64,000 bases of DNA from positions 62,001 through 126,000 of the forward strand of contig JAAFIQ010000004.1 in assembly GCA_013298715.1 (NCBI GenBank), given 5' to 3'. Below the pieces are notes generated by a model. It was given only the letters and a program-made list of their open reading frames with translations, had not been told where the DNA came from and made no database searches. Made by a program: the position numbers and the translations under genes. Positions 8,801 through 18,037 of this stretch are shown in pieces. How positions within the stretch are numbered: position 1 is the first letter of the stretch; each line of letters opens with the position of its first letter. Source of the DNA: Bacteroidota bacterium. GTDB taxonomy: Bacteria; Bacteroidota; Bacteroidia; B-17B0; Aurantibacillaceae.

Positions 8801-9652
8801 ATGTTAACATTAAATCCCAAAGAACTTAGCGTACAAGTTTTGCAAAAATACCTGCAAAATGCTATTGCGCCACGCCCAATATGTTTTGCTAGCACTATTG
8901 ATAAAGAGGGAAATCCTAACTTAGCACCCTTTAGTTTTTTTAATATATTTTCGAGTAACCCACCAATTGCCGTTTTTTCTCCTGCTTATAGCGGACGCAC
9001 TGGTGCTGCAAAAGATACGCTATTAAATGTATTAGAAGTTCCTGAGTGTGTTATTAATATGGTGAATTACGACATGGTTCATCAAATGAGTTTAGCCAGT
9101 AGCCCTTTTGCTAAAGGAATAAATGAATTTGAGAAAGCCGGCTTCACGCAGTTAGCATCAGATTTAGTTAAACCTTATCGTGTAAAAGAAAGCCCGGTAC
9201 AACTAGAGTGTAAAGTAATTGAAGTAAAAGAACTTGGCAAACAAGGTGGCGCAGGCAATTTGGTAATTTGTGAAATAATAAAAATTCATATAAATGAAAC
9301 TATTTTAAACGAGGCCAATCAAATTGATACAAAAAAAATTGATTTGGTGGCGCGCATGGGCGATAATTGGTATTGCAGAGCAAGTGGCGAAAGTTTGTTT
9401 GAAGTACAAAAGCCAATTACAAGCATTGGCATAGGTATTGATGCAATACCAGATGCAATAAAAAAAAGTAAAATTTTAACAGGAAATAATTTAGGTTTGC
9501 TTGGAAGCATTGAAAAACTGCCAGATACAGAACAGATAAGTATGTTCAAAAAAAGTTTACCAAAATTTGAGTCTATCGAAGCGCAACATTCTTATGCTAA
9601 ATCACTTTTAGATGCTAATAAATTAGAGGCCGCTTGGATGGTTTTGCTTTAA
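8801..9652 (+). CDS. Flavin reductase-like protein, FMN-binding split barrel
   Basis: A 283-residue protein with an N-terminal split-barrel flavin-binding domain: AIAPRPICFASTIDKEGNPNLAPFSFFNIFSSNPP (about residues 22-56) is the flavin reductase family pattern, and CVINMVNYDMVHQMSLASSPFAKGINEFEKAGF follows. The C-terminal ~80 residues after VARMGDNWYCR are an extension common in Bacteroidota versions. It is expected to bind FMN and act as an oxidoreductase; the substrate is unknown. Divergent from the Spx/ArsC-like gene. Confidence 0.88.
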   Translation: MLTLNPKELSVQVLQKYLQNAIAPRPICFASTIDKEGNPNLAPFSFFNIFSSNPPIAVFSPAYSGRTGAAKDTLLNVLEVPECVINMVNYDMVHQMSLASSPFAKGINEFEKAGFTQLASDLVKPYRVKESPVQLECKVIEVKELGKQGGAGNLVICEIIKIHINETILNEANQIDTKKIDLVARMGDNWYCRASGESLFEVQKPITSIGIGIDAIPDAIKKSKILTGNNLGLLGSIEKLPDTEQISMFKKSLPKFESIEAQHSYAKSLLDANKLEAAWMVLL

Positions 9653-9753
9653 TTTTGTTAACATCTTGCTACAAACTCAAGCAACAAATAAAAATTATTT
9701 TTTGTAATTTAGCTAATCGTTTTATAAAAAAATCAATAAAATCAATATATATC

Positions 9754-10155
9754 ATGGAAGTAGTAGGAACACTTAAAGTAAAATTCGACACACAAAAAGT
9801 AAGTGAACGTTTTACAAAACGCGAATTTGTATTAACAACTGAAGCCAGCACACCTTACCCGCAACACGTTAGTTTTCAAATTACACAAGACAAATGCTCT
9901 ATTTTAGACCAATACAACGAGGGCGAAGAATTAAAAGTTCAATTTAATTTACGTGGGCGCGAATGGAATGGGCCGCAAGGGATAAAGTATTTTAATACCC
10001 TTGAAGCATGGAGAATAGAGCGTTTGCAAGGTAGTAATAACGGCGGCGCTAGTCAAAATAACACAATGCAACAAACAAATAATGTTGCTTCTAGCACACC
10101 TGCTAATACATTTGCAGGTGGCAATTTAGATGACACAGATGATTTACCGTTTTAA
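9754..10155 (+). CDS. DUF3127 family OB-fold-like protein
   Basis: The gene should start at the ATG at 9754 (MEVVGTLKVKFDTQKVSERF), giving 133 residues. A longer frame from 9634 overlaps the flavin reductase gene and adds a non-conserved leader. The core up to about residue 90 (FTKREFVLTT ... YPQHVSFQIT ... LRGREWNGPQGIKYFNTLEAWRI) is the DUF3127 domain, often likened to single-stranded DNA-binding OB folds. The tail is rich in Asn/Gln and ends in an acidic DDTDDLPF, like the C-terminal tip of SSB proteins that recruits partners. A DNA-binding role is an inference. A strong terminator follows. Confidence 0.85.
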   Translation: MEVVGTLKVKFDTQKVSERFTKREFVLTTEASTPYPQHVSFQITQDKCSILDQYNEGEELKVQFNLRGREWNGPQGIKYFNTLEAWRIERLQGSNNGGASQNNTMQQTNNVASSTPANTFAGGNLDDTDDLPF

Positions 10156-10174
10156 AAGAAAAAAATAGTATTTT

Positions 10175-10203
10175 AAAAGCGGAGAATTTACTCCGCTTTT
10201 TTT
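10175..10203 (+). terminator. Intrinsic terminator after the DUF3127 gene
   Basis: AAAAGCGGAG - AATTTA - CTCCGCTTTT: a perfect 10-base stem with a 6-base loop, followed by further T. It starts 20 bases after the stop codon and ends 12 bases before the asparaginase start codon. Confidence 0.88.
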
Positions 10204-10214
10204 GTAAAAATAAT

Positions 10215-11237
10215 ATGCCAAAAACTAAAGTTTTATTAATATACACCGGAGGAACAATAGGCATGATGCAAGATGCCAAAACAGGAGCACTAAAACCCTT
10301 TAACTTTAAAAGTTTAACAAATCAAATTCCAGAGCTTAATAAATTTGATGTTGAACTTTCATCCATTTCATTTAAACATCCAATTGATAGTAGCGACATG
10401 CACCCTGACGTTTGGATTGAGTTAGCCACTATTATAGAAAGCAATTATAATAAAGTAGATGGCTTTGTTATTTTGCACGGTAGCGATACAATGAGTTTTA
10501 CAGCCAGCGCATTAAGTTTTATGTTACAAAATTTAAGTAAGCCTGTAATCCTTACTGGCTCGCAATTACCCATTGGTGTTATAAGAACAGATGGCAAAGA
10601 AAATTTAATTACAGCTATTGAAATTGCCTCAAGCAAACAAAATGGTAAACCAATTATAAACGAAGTGTGTATTTATTTTGAATATAAATTATACCGCGGA
10701 AACAGAACAATAAAATATAACTCGCTTCATTTCGATGCCTTTAAATCGCCAAACTACCCGCCATTAGCAGAGGCTGGCGTTGAGATAAAATACAATTATA
10801 ATTATTTGAACAAACCTTCAAAAAATAAATTGCTTGTAAGTAAAACGTTAGACAACGATATTGCAGTTTTAAAATTATTTCCTGGAATAAGTAAAAAAAT
10901 AACAAGCGCAATTATCAACACGCATGGTATTAAAGCACTCATTATAGAAACCTTTGGATCAGGAAATGCAAGCACGCAGCCTTGGTTTATTAACGAATTA
11001 CAAAGTGCAATTAAAAAAGGAATTGTTGTTTTAAACATTACCCAATGTCTTGAAGGCGAGGTGGTTCAAGGCAAATACGCCACAAGTACTCAGCTTAAAG
11101 AAATTGGCGTTATAAGTGGTGGCGATATGACCTTTGAAGCTGCAATTACAAAATTGATGTTTTTGTTTGGTAAACAATTAAATTTAAAAGAAATTAAAAT
11201 AAACTTACAAAAAAATATGTGTGGTGAAATGAAATAA
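10215..11237 (+). CDS. ansA: Type I (cytoplasmic) L-asparaginase
   Basis: A 340-residue enzyme that hydrolyses asparagine to aspartate and ammonia. The N-terminus VLLIYTGGTIGMM holds the first catalytic Thr, and DGFVILHGSDTMSFTASALSF holds the second Thr-Asp pair. There is no signal peptide, which together with the length points to the cytoplasmic type I group. KPVILTGSQLPIG and LIIETFGSGNAS are also typical. It begins just after the terminator of the upstream gene and is followed 8 bases later by the DUF1801 gene, with which it may form a pair. Confidence 0.94.
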   Translation: MPKTKVLLIYTGGTIGMMQDAKTGALKPFNFKSLTNQIPELNKFDVELSSISFKHPIDSSDMHPDVWIELATIIESNYNKVDGFVILHGSDTMSFTASALSFMLQNLSKPVILTGSQLPIGVIRTDGKENLITAIEIASSKQNGKPIINEVCIYFEYKLYRGNRTIKYNSLHFDAFKSPNYPPLAEAGVEIKYNYNYLNKPSKNKLLVSKTLDNDIAVLKLFPGISKKITSAIINTHGIKALIIETFGSGNASTQPWFINELQSAIKKGIVVLNITQCLEGEVVQGKYATSTQLKEIGVISGGDMTFEAAITKLMFLFGKQLNLKEIKINLQKNMCGEMK

Positions 11238-11245
11238 TAAATAAA

Positions 11246-11677
11246 ATGGAGCATTTATTAAATAATTTTTTTCTGCAACTACCCGAAGAAGAACAAAGCG
11301 TATTATTATTTATGCGTAAGCACATTCTACAGTTTAGCGAGCACTTTACCGAGCATTATAAATTTAATACGCCATTTTACTATTACAAAGGCAAATGGAA
11401 TTGCTACTTATACCATAATAAAAAAAGTAAACGTACTTATATCGCTTTTTTGAATGGTTATTTGATGAAACACAAAGCACTTTTGGCAGAAGGAAGAACC
11501 CAAGGTCGGGTATATTATTTTGATTGCAAAAAAGATATTGATATAAAAACAATTAATGAACTTCTTGACTTAACAATCATAACACAAGAAAAAAAACTGT
11601 CGAACAAAAATTCTTCTCCAAAAAAAAGCAAGAAGACTTTAACTCTTAACAAAACAAAAAAAGCTGCTTCAAAATGA
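11246..11677 (+). CDS. DUF1801 domain protein
   Basis: A 143-residue cytoplasmic protein. HYKFNTPFYYYKGKWNCYLYHNK and RTYIAFLNGYLMKHKALLAEGRTQGRVYYF match the DUF1801 pattern (YdhG-like fold). The last ~30 residues are a Lys/Ser/Asn-rich tail, probably disordered and possibly nucleic-acid binding. Its function is not established. It lies 8 bases after ansA, and its stop codon is within a bidirectional terminator shared with rpoD. Confidence 0.78.
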   Translation: MEHLLNNFFLQLPEEEQSVLLFMRKHILQFSEHFTEHYKFNTPFYYYKGKWNCYLYHNKKSKRTYIAFLNGYLMKHKALLAEGRTQGRVYYFDCKKDIDIKTINELLDLTIITQEKKLSNKNSSPKKSKKTLTLNKTKKAASK

Positions 11678-11690
11678 AACAGCTTTTCTT
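11657..11690. terminator. Bidirectional terminator between the DUF1801 gene and rpoD
   Basis: AAAAAAGCTGCTTCA-aa-TGAAACAGCTTTTCTTTT: a stem with one mismatch, A tract on one side and T tract on the other, between two converging genes. A very similar hairpin occurs at 24733-24763. Confidence 0.8.
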
Positions 11691-11705
11691 TTATTAAATT
11701 AAATA

Positions 11706-12569
11706 TTACCCTAAATATTGTTGTAACAACTTACTACGGCTGCTGTGGCGCAAACGGCGAATAGCTTTTTCTTTAATTTGACGAACACGTTCGCGAGTTA
11801 AATCAAATTTATCACCAATTTCTTCGAGTGTTAAACCATGGTTTAAACCAATTCCAAAAAATAATTTCACAACATCGCGCTCACGTTCAGTTAAGGTACT
11901 TAAAGCACGATCAATTTCTTTGCTTAAACTTTCGTTCATTAGGCCAGTATCAGCTTTTGGTGAATCTAAATTTACCAACACATCTAATAAACTACTCTCT
12001 TCTCCATTAGCAAAAGGCGCATCCATACTCACATGGCGTCCACTTACTTTCATGGTATCACTTACCTTATCAATTGGTAAATCTAAAATATCTGCTAACT
12101 CTTCAGCACTTGGCTCACGCTCAAATTCCTGCTCTAACTTACTGTAAGCTTTATTAATTTTATTTAATGAACCTACTTGATTTAGTGGTAAACGCACAAT
12201 ACGGCTTTGCTCAGCCAATGCTTGTAGAATCGATTGACGAATCCACCATACGGCATAAGAAATAAATTTAAAACCACGCGTTTCGTCAAAACGGCGTGCC
12301 GCTTTAATTAAACCTAAATTACCTTCATTAATTAAATCTGGCAAACTTAACCCTTGATTTTGATATTGTTTTGCAACTGAAACAACGAAACGTAAATTTG
12401 CACGAGTTAGTTTTTCTAAAGCACGCTGATCACCATCCTTAATTTTTTTAGCTAATACTACCTCTTCTTCGGCGGTAATTAATTCCTCGCGACCAATTTC
12501 TTGTAAATATTTATCTAACGAAGCACTTTCGCGATTGGTAATCGATTTGGTAATTTTAAGTTGTCTCAT
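11706..12569 (-). CDS. rpoD: Primary RNA polymerase sigma factor (sigma-70, RpoD/SigA)
   Basis: A 287-residue sigma-70. It lacks region 1.1, as is usual for the Bacteroidota housekeeping sigma. Visible parts are region 1.2 ([27 protein letters not shown]), region 2 ([42 protein letters not shown] and [17 protein letters not shown]), region 3 and the region 4 helix-turn-helix ([30 protein letters not shown]). This factor is expected to recognise the TTG / TAnnTTTG promoters noted elsewhere. TAACTTTG on the minus strand (12601-12594) could be its own -7 element, but no well-spaced -33 TTG was found. Confidence 0.96.
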   Translation of the reverse strand: MRQLKITKSITNRESASLDKYLQEIGREELITAEEEVVLAKKIKDGDQRALEKLTRANLRFVVSVAKQYQNQGLSLPDLINEGNLGLIKAARRFDETRGFKFISYAVWWIRQSILQALAEQSRIVRLPLNQVGSLNKINKAYSKLEQEFEREPSAEELADILDLPIDKVSDTMKVSGRHVSMDAPFANGEESSLLDVLVNLDSPKADTGLMNESLSKEIDRALSTLTERERDVVKLFFGIGLNHGLTLEEIGDKFDLTRERVRQIKEKAIRRLRHSSRSKLLQQYLG

Positions 12570-12964
12570 TATGCAATTAATTGTTTAAGAGAGCAAAGTT
12601 AGTTAAAAAAATCAAAGTTTTTTTAATTATTTATTAGAAAAATATATTAAAAATAGAACATTTTTTTGTTAAATAATAGCTAAATATTCAAATTTTGCAC
12701 GATAATTGTTTCTTTTTTAGAGGTTTCATCAATATTCTAAAACAAGTAATCTTGTTAACTAATTTACAAAAAATAAATAAATTTGTTTAGATATTTTTCG
12801 ACTTATTAGCCCTGAACACCCTACCAACAGAGGATTTTACCTAATCATTTAATTAACAATTCAGTATTAATAACCTTACACGTAATTAACATTCCATTGT
12901 TTGGTTATACCTGTAAACCGTTGTTTTACAAGCCATTTACTGACTTATTTTAGCATAAACATAA
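12570..12964. other. Gene-free divergent region between rpoD and the coiled-coil gene
   Basis: About 395 bases, very AT-rich, with no convincing open frame on either strand. It must hold the promoters of both flanking genes. TTG at 12752-12754 with TAAATTTG at 12778-12785 (23-base spacer) is a candidate rightward promoter; it would leave a leader of about 170 bases before the coiled-coil gene. I see no recognisable riboswitch or known small RNA in that leader. Confidence 0.4.
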
Positions 12965-15634
12965 ATGCGTTTTATTATGAACGGCGAAAATTTAAAATCA
13001 GAATTACAAGAAGTACTAAACAACGATATTGCGTTGCGCAAAGAATTTACTGAGCTAAAACGCTCATTAGGCGATTACCGCAACCAACTAATTATGCGCG
13101 AGGAAGACTGCAAGCGCCTGCAAGTAACCATTGATGTGCTAAACACAAAGCTGGCGGTAATTGAGCGTGATAATACCAATTATAAAGCAGAATTAACAGC
13201 GTTTAAAGAATTAAGAAGTTCTATAAAAGAGCAATTGCAAGCAAAGCAAGATGAAATTGAACAACGTTTATCCGAAATTGAAGCATTAAAAGTTGAACTA
13301 AATAGCATTGCAACTACCTATGAATTGCAAATTGAAGAAATGCACTTAACCGCTCAAGCTAACATTGACGAGGTAAAACAAAGTTATGAATCACAACTTA
13401 ACGAATTAAAAAGCAATTCGCACTACAAAGAAAGTGGTATTAAAAATGAATTTGAGAATCAATTAAACGATTTAAATCAAGGGTTTGCACTAAAGGAAGA
13501 AGCGTTGATGCACAAACACCAAGATGAAATAACATCGATTAAAAATAATTACGAAACTCAAATTACATTTTTAAAAAACGATTACAGCTCACAAATTAGC
13601 ACTCTTACTCAAAGTTCAGCAGACGAGCTAAAGAATTTAACACATTCGCACAAAGTAACAATTAGCAAATTAGAATCTGAATTTGAACAAAAGTTAGAAG
13701 CAAGCGAATACACTACTAAAAATGAAATTGCAACTTTAAAATTACAATTAGAAGAGCAACGCTTTGCTCTAACAAACGAATACACAAGTAAATTAGAAGA
13801 AATTACGAATTCATTCAACTCAGAAAAAGAAAATTTAATTTCAAGTTACGAATCAAAAATAGAATCGCTTACAAGTTCTAATAGTGCTTCTTCACAAGAA
13901 CTAAGTTATAATTTTGAAATAACCATTGCAGAATTAAAAAGTTCGCACCAGAATTTAATAGATGAGTTAACAGCTTCGCACCAAAGTATTACAGATGCCT
14001 TAACCCAATCGCACAATAACAGTACCGAAGAATTAACTGCGCAGCACACTAATTTAGTTGAAGAACTAAAATCGTCGTACGTATCTCAAATTAATGAATT
14101 AACTTCAAATCATAACTCTGAGTTAACTTCTACTAAAAATGAGTTAACTGAAAAAATAAATTCTCTAACGGCAGATTACGAAACACGTTTATCTAATTCT
14201 TTAATTCATGCCAACGAACATGCTTCAAAACTAACAAATGAGTTAAACACTGCTTTGTTAGAAAGTGATACTTTACGTGAAGAACTAAAATCAGTTAATC
14301 TTCAATTAAGCGAAGTAAATGATTCGTTAACATCTTTAAGAGAGCATAATGCTAATTTACTAATTGAATTAGAAAACAAAAAAGAAGAATGTTTCCAAAT
14401 CACATCAGAGTTTGAAGCGTTTAAGCAAACTTCCTCGTTAACTGCTACTGAGCAAGTAAATCAATTAAACTATCAAATTGAATCGTTGAATTTAGAACTT
14501 CAAAATTTAGGTGGTGTGTTTGAAATTACAAGCAATAATTTAAGTGAAGTAGAAAACAAACTTGCGACGTTAGATATTGAGAAAGAAAATTTAGTATCCC
14601 AAAATAATGAATTGCAAAACACAGTTTCAGATTTGAGTGGTCAAGTAAATTATTTATCTCAAGTTAACGCAACAAATACTGAAGTGATTTCAAGCGCAAA
14701 AGCTGAAATTGAAGAACTCTCCATATCAAATACATTTTTACAAAACGAGGTTGCTCTACTGCAAACTTCATTATCAACCTCACAAGAGCAATTTGATACT
14801 ATTAAAAATGAAATTGAAAGCAGCTCTCGCCAACTACTTTTGAATAAGGATATTGAGTTTCAAAAACTAATAGCTGAAAACGAAAATTTAATTAATGAAA
14901 TTGAGAGTGTTCAATCAAGTCTTGAAGCAAAAGAAAGTGAATTATCAATTATTAATGCTGAGTTAAGCGAACTTTCGTCTACCTACCAAGGCAAGGTAGA
15001 AGATTTAAAAGAAACGTTGCAAACCAAAAATTTTGAAATCTCAACTTTAGAAGGAAACAATGCGGCTTTAACCACCGAAGTAACTCAATTAAAATCTGAA
15101 ATTTCTGAATTACAATCTAAATTAATTCAAAGCGAAAATTTAAACGAAAATTACACCGCTTTGCAACATAATTTTGAAACCTTAAGCAACGAGAAAAATT
15201 TACTGTTAGGTGAAATTTCAGGAATGCAATATACAATTACCGATTTAAACCTCAACATTTCTGATTTGAATTCTAAAATTGAAGATTTTGAAACCCAAGT
15301 TCAGGCTTCATCAACACAAACTAATACCGAAGAAACAGAGGCCTTTATTGATAGACTATTTAAACAAATTGATATTTTGAGCGATGAGCGTTTGGCGTTA
15401 TTAAATGAAAAAGAACAAATGGCTAATCAATTATTAAAAATGAACGATGTGGTGGGTGAATTGTCTCAACAGGTTGATAGCCAAAACATTAATGTTCAGG
15501 ATTTGAATAATTACAGAAAAAACATTATTTTAGCCAACGGTTCACAACCTCAAACTAAAAATGGGGAAATGAAACAACAAATAAACGAACTTGTGCGTGA
15601 AATAGATAAGTGTATTGCGTTATTAAGTGCTTAA
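12965..15634 (+). CDS. Very long coiled-coil protein upstream of zapA
   Basis: An 889-residue cytoplasmic protein (or 885 if the in-frame ATG at 12977, MNGENLKSEL, is used). It has no signal peptide or membrane helix. Almost all of it is Glu/Leu/Ser/Asn/Lys-rich heptad-like coiled coil with loosely repeated blocks such as ELTASHQS, ALTQSHNN, ELTAQHTN, ELTSNHNS (about residues 320-390). The last ~95 residues (DILSDERLALLNEKEQMANQL ... INELVREIDKCIALLSA) look like a separate end domain. In other Bacteroidota a short coiled-coil protein usually sits before zapA and ends much like this one, so it may be an enlarged form of that ZapA partner. The gap to zapA is 18 bases. Role in division is inferred. 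Confidence 0.75.
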   Translation: MRFIMNGENLKSELQEVLNNDIALRKEFTELKRSLGDYRNQLIMREEDCKRLQVTIDVLNTKLAVIERDNTNYKAELTAFKELRSSIKEQLQAKQDEIEQRLSEIEALKVELNSIATTYELQIEEMHLTAQANIDEVKQSYESQLNELKSNSHYKESGIKNEFENQLNDLNQGFALKEEALMHKHQDEITSIKNNYETQITFLKNDYSSQISTLTQSSADELKNLTHSHKVTISKLESEFEQKLEASEYTTKNEIATLKLQLEEQRFALTNEYTSKLEEITNSFNSEKENLISSYESKIESLTSSNSASSQELSYNFEITIAELKSSHQNLIDELTASHQSITDALTQSHNNSTEELTAQHTNLVEELKSSYVSQINELTSNHNSELTSTKNELTEKINSLTADYETRLSNSLIHANEHASKLTNELNTALLESDTLREELKSVNLQLSEVNDSLTSLREHNANLLIELENKKEECFQITSEFEAFKQTSSLTATEQVNQLNYQIESLNLELQNLGGVFEITSNNLSEVENKLATLDIEKENLVSQNNELQNTVSDLSGQVNYLSQVNATNTEVISSAKAEIEELSISNTFLQNEVALLQTSLSTSQEQFDTIKNEIESSSRQLLLNKDIEFQKLIAENENLINEIESVQSSLEAKESELSIINAELSELSSTYQGKVEDLKETLQTKNFEISTLEGNNAALTTEVTQLKSEISELQSKLIQSENLNENYTALQHNFETLSNEKNLLLGEISGMQYTITDLNLNISDLNSKIEDFETQVQASSTQTNTEETEAFIDRLFKQIDILSDERLALLNEKEQMANQLLKMNDVVGELSQQVDSQNINVQDLNNYRKNIILANGSQPQTKNGEMKQQINELVREIDKCIALLSA

Positions 15635-15652
15635 TTTTAACCAACTCTTTAA

Positions 15653-15967
15653 ATGAGTGACGTAACCATAAAAGTTGACATTGCAGGAAGTAATTTCCCT
15701 GTAAAGGTAAACGTGGATGACGAAGCAAACATTAAAGAAGCAGTTGATTTGATAAATAAAAAAATTGCAGAATTTGAAAAAAATTATGCAATAAAAGATA
15801 AAAAAGATGTGTTGAGTATGGTAATGCTGCAATTGGTGGCGCAATTGTACAAACAAGCCAACACCGCTGAATCAGAGTTAAGCAATTTAAAACAAATATT
15901 AGAAGATGTTAAGGAAATGTTGCACCAACATAACCTAAACATTAGCAACATACCATCTCAAGAGTAA
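15653..15967 (+). CDS. zapA: Cell division protein ZapA
   Basis: A 104-residue ZapA. The N-terminal half ([63 protein letters not shown]) is the ZapA dimer head, and the C-terminal half is a coiled-coil helix. ZapA binds and cross-links FtsZ filaments at the division ring. It follows the coiled-coil gene by 18 bases and precedes rny, an order often seen in Bacteroidota. A hairpin with a T tract lies between zapA and rny. Confidence 0.9.
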   Translation: MSDVTIKVDIAGSNFPVKVNVDDEANIKEAVDLINKKIAEFEKNYAIKDKKDVLSMVMLQLVAQLYKQANTAESELSNLKQILEDVKEMLHQHNLNISNIPSQE

Positions 15968-15986
15968 ATTTTACTCTTATAAAAGT

Positions 15987-16038
15987 AACGCACAATACAA
16001 TAAAGAAAGTCTTTATTGTTTGTGCGTTTTTAATTTTT
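15987..16038 (+). terminator. Long hairpin with T tract between zapA and rny
   Basis: AACGCACAA-ta-CAATAAAG, loop AAAGT, CTTTATTG-TTTGTGCGTT, then TTTAATTTTTT. The stem is near-perfect over about 17 pairs. It ends about 15 bases before the rny start codon, so it can be a zapA terminator or an attenuator or processing site in a zapA-rny transcript. Confidence 0.75.
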
Positions 16039-16052
16039 TAAAAAGTATAAAA

Positions 16053-17603
16053 ATGGATTTAATAACAATTGTGTGCATAGTAGTAGCCTTAATAATAGGC
16101 GTGGTGGCTGGCTTTTTAATTGCCGGAAGCAAATTAAATGCTAGTGCAGCTAAAGAAAAAGAAAACTTAATTAAAGAAGCCGAAGTAAAAGCTGAGGCAA
16201 CCAAACAAGAAAAAATTTTACAAGCAAAAGAAAAATTTATTCAATTAAAGTCAGAACATGAGAAATCGGTGCAAGAAAAAAATGCTCAAATTGCCCAAAC
16301 CGAAAACAAAGTAAAACAAAAAGAAAGCGATTTAAATAAAAAAATTGAAGATTTAAATCGTAAACAAAAAGAAGCTGATGAAACCAAAAATCAAGCTAAT
16401 ACACAAATTGAATTGTACAAACAGCGTTTTGAAGAAGTTGAAAAAGGGCACCGTAAACAAGTAGAATTATTAGAAAAAATTAGCGGCTTAAAAGCAGACG
16501 AAGCTAAAACCCAATTAGTAGAAAGTATAAAAGGCGAAGCTAAAACCCAAGCAATGGCTTACATTAAAGACATTATGGATGAAGCCAAACTTACTGCTAA
16601 TAAAGAAGCTAAAAAAATTGTAATTCAAACTATTCAGCGTGTAGCAACAGAGGCAGCAATAGAAAATAGCATCTCTGTTTTTCATATTGAAGGTGATGAA
16701 ACAAAAGGACGCATTATTGGGCGTGAAGGTCGTAACATACGTGCTTTGGAAGCAGCAACTGGCGTTGAAATTATTGTAGACGATACCCCAGATGCCATTA
16801 CCTTAAGTTGCTTTGATAGCATTAGAAGAGAAATTTGCCGATTGGCCCTGCACCAATTGGTTACAGATGGTCGTATACACCCTGCCCGCATTGAAGAAGT
16901 AGTTGAAAAAACTAAAAAAATGCTGGAAGAAGAAATTATCGAAACAGGCAAACGTACATGTATTGATTTAGGCATACACGGCTTGCACCCTGAATTAATA
17001 CGAATGGTTGGTCGCATGAAATACCGCAGCAGTTACGGACAAAATTTATTACAACATAGCCGCGAAGTTGCAAATCTTTGCGCTATTATGGCTAGTGAAA
17101 TGGGCTTAAATCCTAAGGTTGCAAAACGCGCTGGCTTACTACACGATATTGGAAAAGTACCTGATGAAGAACCAGAATTACCACATGCCTTGTTAGGAAT
17201 GAAGTTGGCGGAGAAGTACAAAGAAAAACCAGAAGTTTGTAACGCCATTGGTGCTCACCACGATGAAATTGAAATGACGAGTTTGTACTCACCCATTATA
17301 CAAGTGTGTGATGCCATTAGTGGTGCCCGCCCTGGTGCACGCCGCGAAATTGCAGAGCAGTACATGAAACGCTTAAAAGATTTAGAAGCATTAGCGCAAA
17401 GCTACGATGGTGTAGAAAAAACGTATGCCATACAAGCTGGGCGTGAATTACGTGTAATTGTAAGTAGCGATAAAGTGAACGATGGTCGTGCAGAACAATT
17501 AGCCTTTGAAATAAGCCAACGCATCCAAACCGAAATGACCTACCCAGGCCAAGTAAAAGTTACTGTAATTCGTGAGGTGCGAGCTACGGGGTATGCGAAA
17601 TAA
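16053..17603 (+). CDS. rny: Ribonuclease Y
   Basis: A membrane-anchored endoribonuclease that starts mRNA decay; 516 residues from the ATG at 16053. An upstream in-frame start at 16020 would lie inside the hairpin and is rejected. Order: one N-terminal membrane helix ([25 protein letters not shown]), a long charged coiled coil to about residue 190, a KH domain ([33 protein letters not shown]), then the HD domain with LLHDIGKV at about residue 363 and [10 protein letters not shown]. All catalytic His/Asp residues of the HD site are present. Length is normal. It is the last gene of the coiled-coil/zapA/rny cluster. Confidence 0.96.
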   Translation: MDLITIVCIVVALIIGVVAGFLIAGSKLNASAAKEKENLIKEAEVKAEATKQEKILQAKEKFIQLKSEHEKSVQEKNAQIAQTENKVKQKESDLNKKIEDLNRKQKEADETKNQANTQIELYKQRFEEVEKGHRKQVELLEKISGLKADEAKTQLVESIKGEAKTQAMAYIKDIMDEAKLTANKEAKKIVIQTIQRVATEAAIENSISVFHIEGDETKGRIIGREGRNIRALEAATGVEIIVDDTPDAITLSCFDSIRREICRLALHQLVTDGRIHPARIEEVVEKTKKMLEEEIIETGKRTCIDLGIHGLHPELIRMVGRMKYRSSYGQNLLQHSREVANLCAIMASEMGLNPKVAKRAGLLHDIGKVPDEEPELPHALLGMKLAEKYKEKPEVCNAIGAHHDEIEMTSLYSPIIQVCDAISGARPGARREIAEQYMKRLKDLEALAQSYDGVEKTYAIQAGRELRVIVSSDKVNDGRAEQLAFEISQRIQTEMTYPGQVKVTVIREVRATGYAK

Positions 17604-18037
17604 GACACTATAATTTAAACGATATTTAGCTATAGAAGTTAATTTTACCAACGAACTAGCTGCCTTAATAAGGATATCCGCGACATAAAGTCGGACAGAT
17701 TTAGATTTATACCAAGTACATTTACTACTTAGTCCAATGTAGTGTCGAGTAAATGTTGCCTTGGTAACTGAGCTTGCCGAAGTTGCCTCTTGTAAAATTG
17801 TATCGAGACAATTGAAGTTTATTATCCTCATTCTTTATTGCGTTGGTGTCTCGATACGTTTTTGCCAAAGAATCATATTCAAGCAAAAACTACTCGACAA
17901 GACTAATTAAATTATTGGACTATTTAATATTTGAATTTGGTATTATTAGCTATCAGGGTTCTTGTGAGAGATTTTTCTGAAAATTTATTTTGTTGTTTAA
18001 TAGCTTACAGTACTTTTTTTGAAGCTTCTTTTTATGG
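17604..18037. repeat. Gene-free region with nested inverted repeats, related to 24.26-24.70 kb
   Basis: About 434 bases with no credible gene. TGTCGAGTA (17743-17751) pairs with TACTCGACA (17891-17899). Inside it GTATCGAGACA (17800-17810) pairs with TGTCTCGATAC (17847-17857), and GTTTTTGC (17858-17865) pairs with GCAAAAAC (17883-17890), so the whole can fold into a branched structure. Two short segments, TTGGACTATTTAATA (17915-17929) and GATTTTTCTGAAAAT (17970-17984), recur in the same order at 24266-24280 and 24645-24659, each 14 of 15 identical. A dispersed intergenic repeat is the likeliest explanation. Confidence 0.65.

Noticed and set aside
9634-9753. N-terminal extension of the DUF3127 protein
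   Set aside because: It overlaps the preceding gene and encodes a Cys/Lys/Ile-rich leader unlike the family; the ATG at 9754 fits the domain start.
16020-16052. Earlier start for RNase Y
   Set aside because: It lies within the zapA-rny hairpin; the ATG at 16053 begins directly with the membrane anchor, as is normal.
15968-16052. 6S RNA gene after zapA
   Set aside because: The gap is far too short for 6S RNA; the hairpin explains it.
17499-17831. Minus-strand frame of 110 codons overlapping the rny end
   Set aside because: It lies antisense to the rny C-terminus and across the inverted-repeat region; composition is not protein-like.
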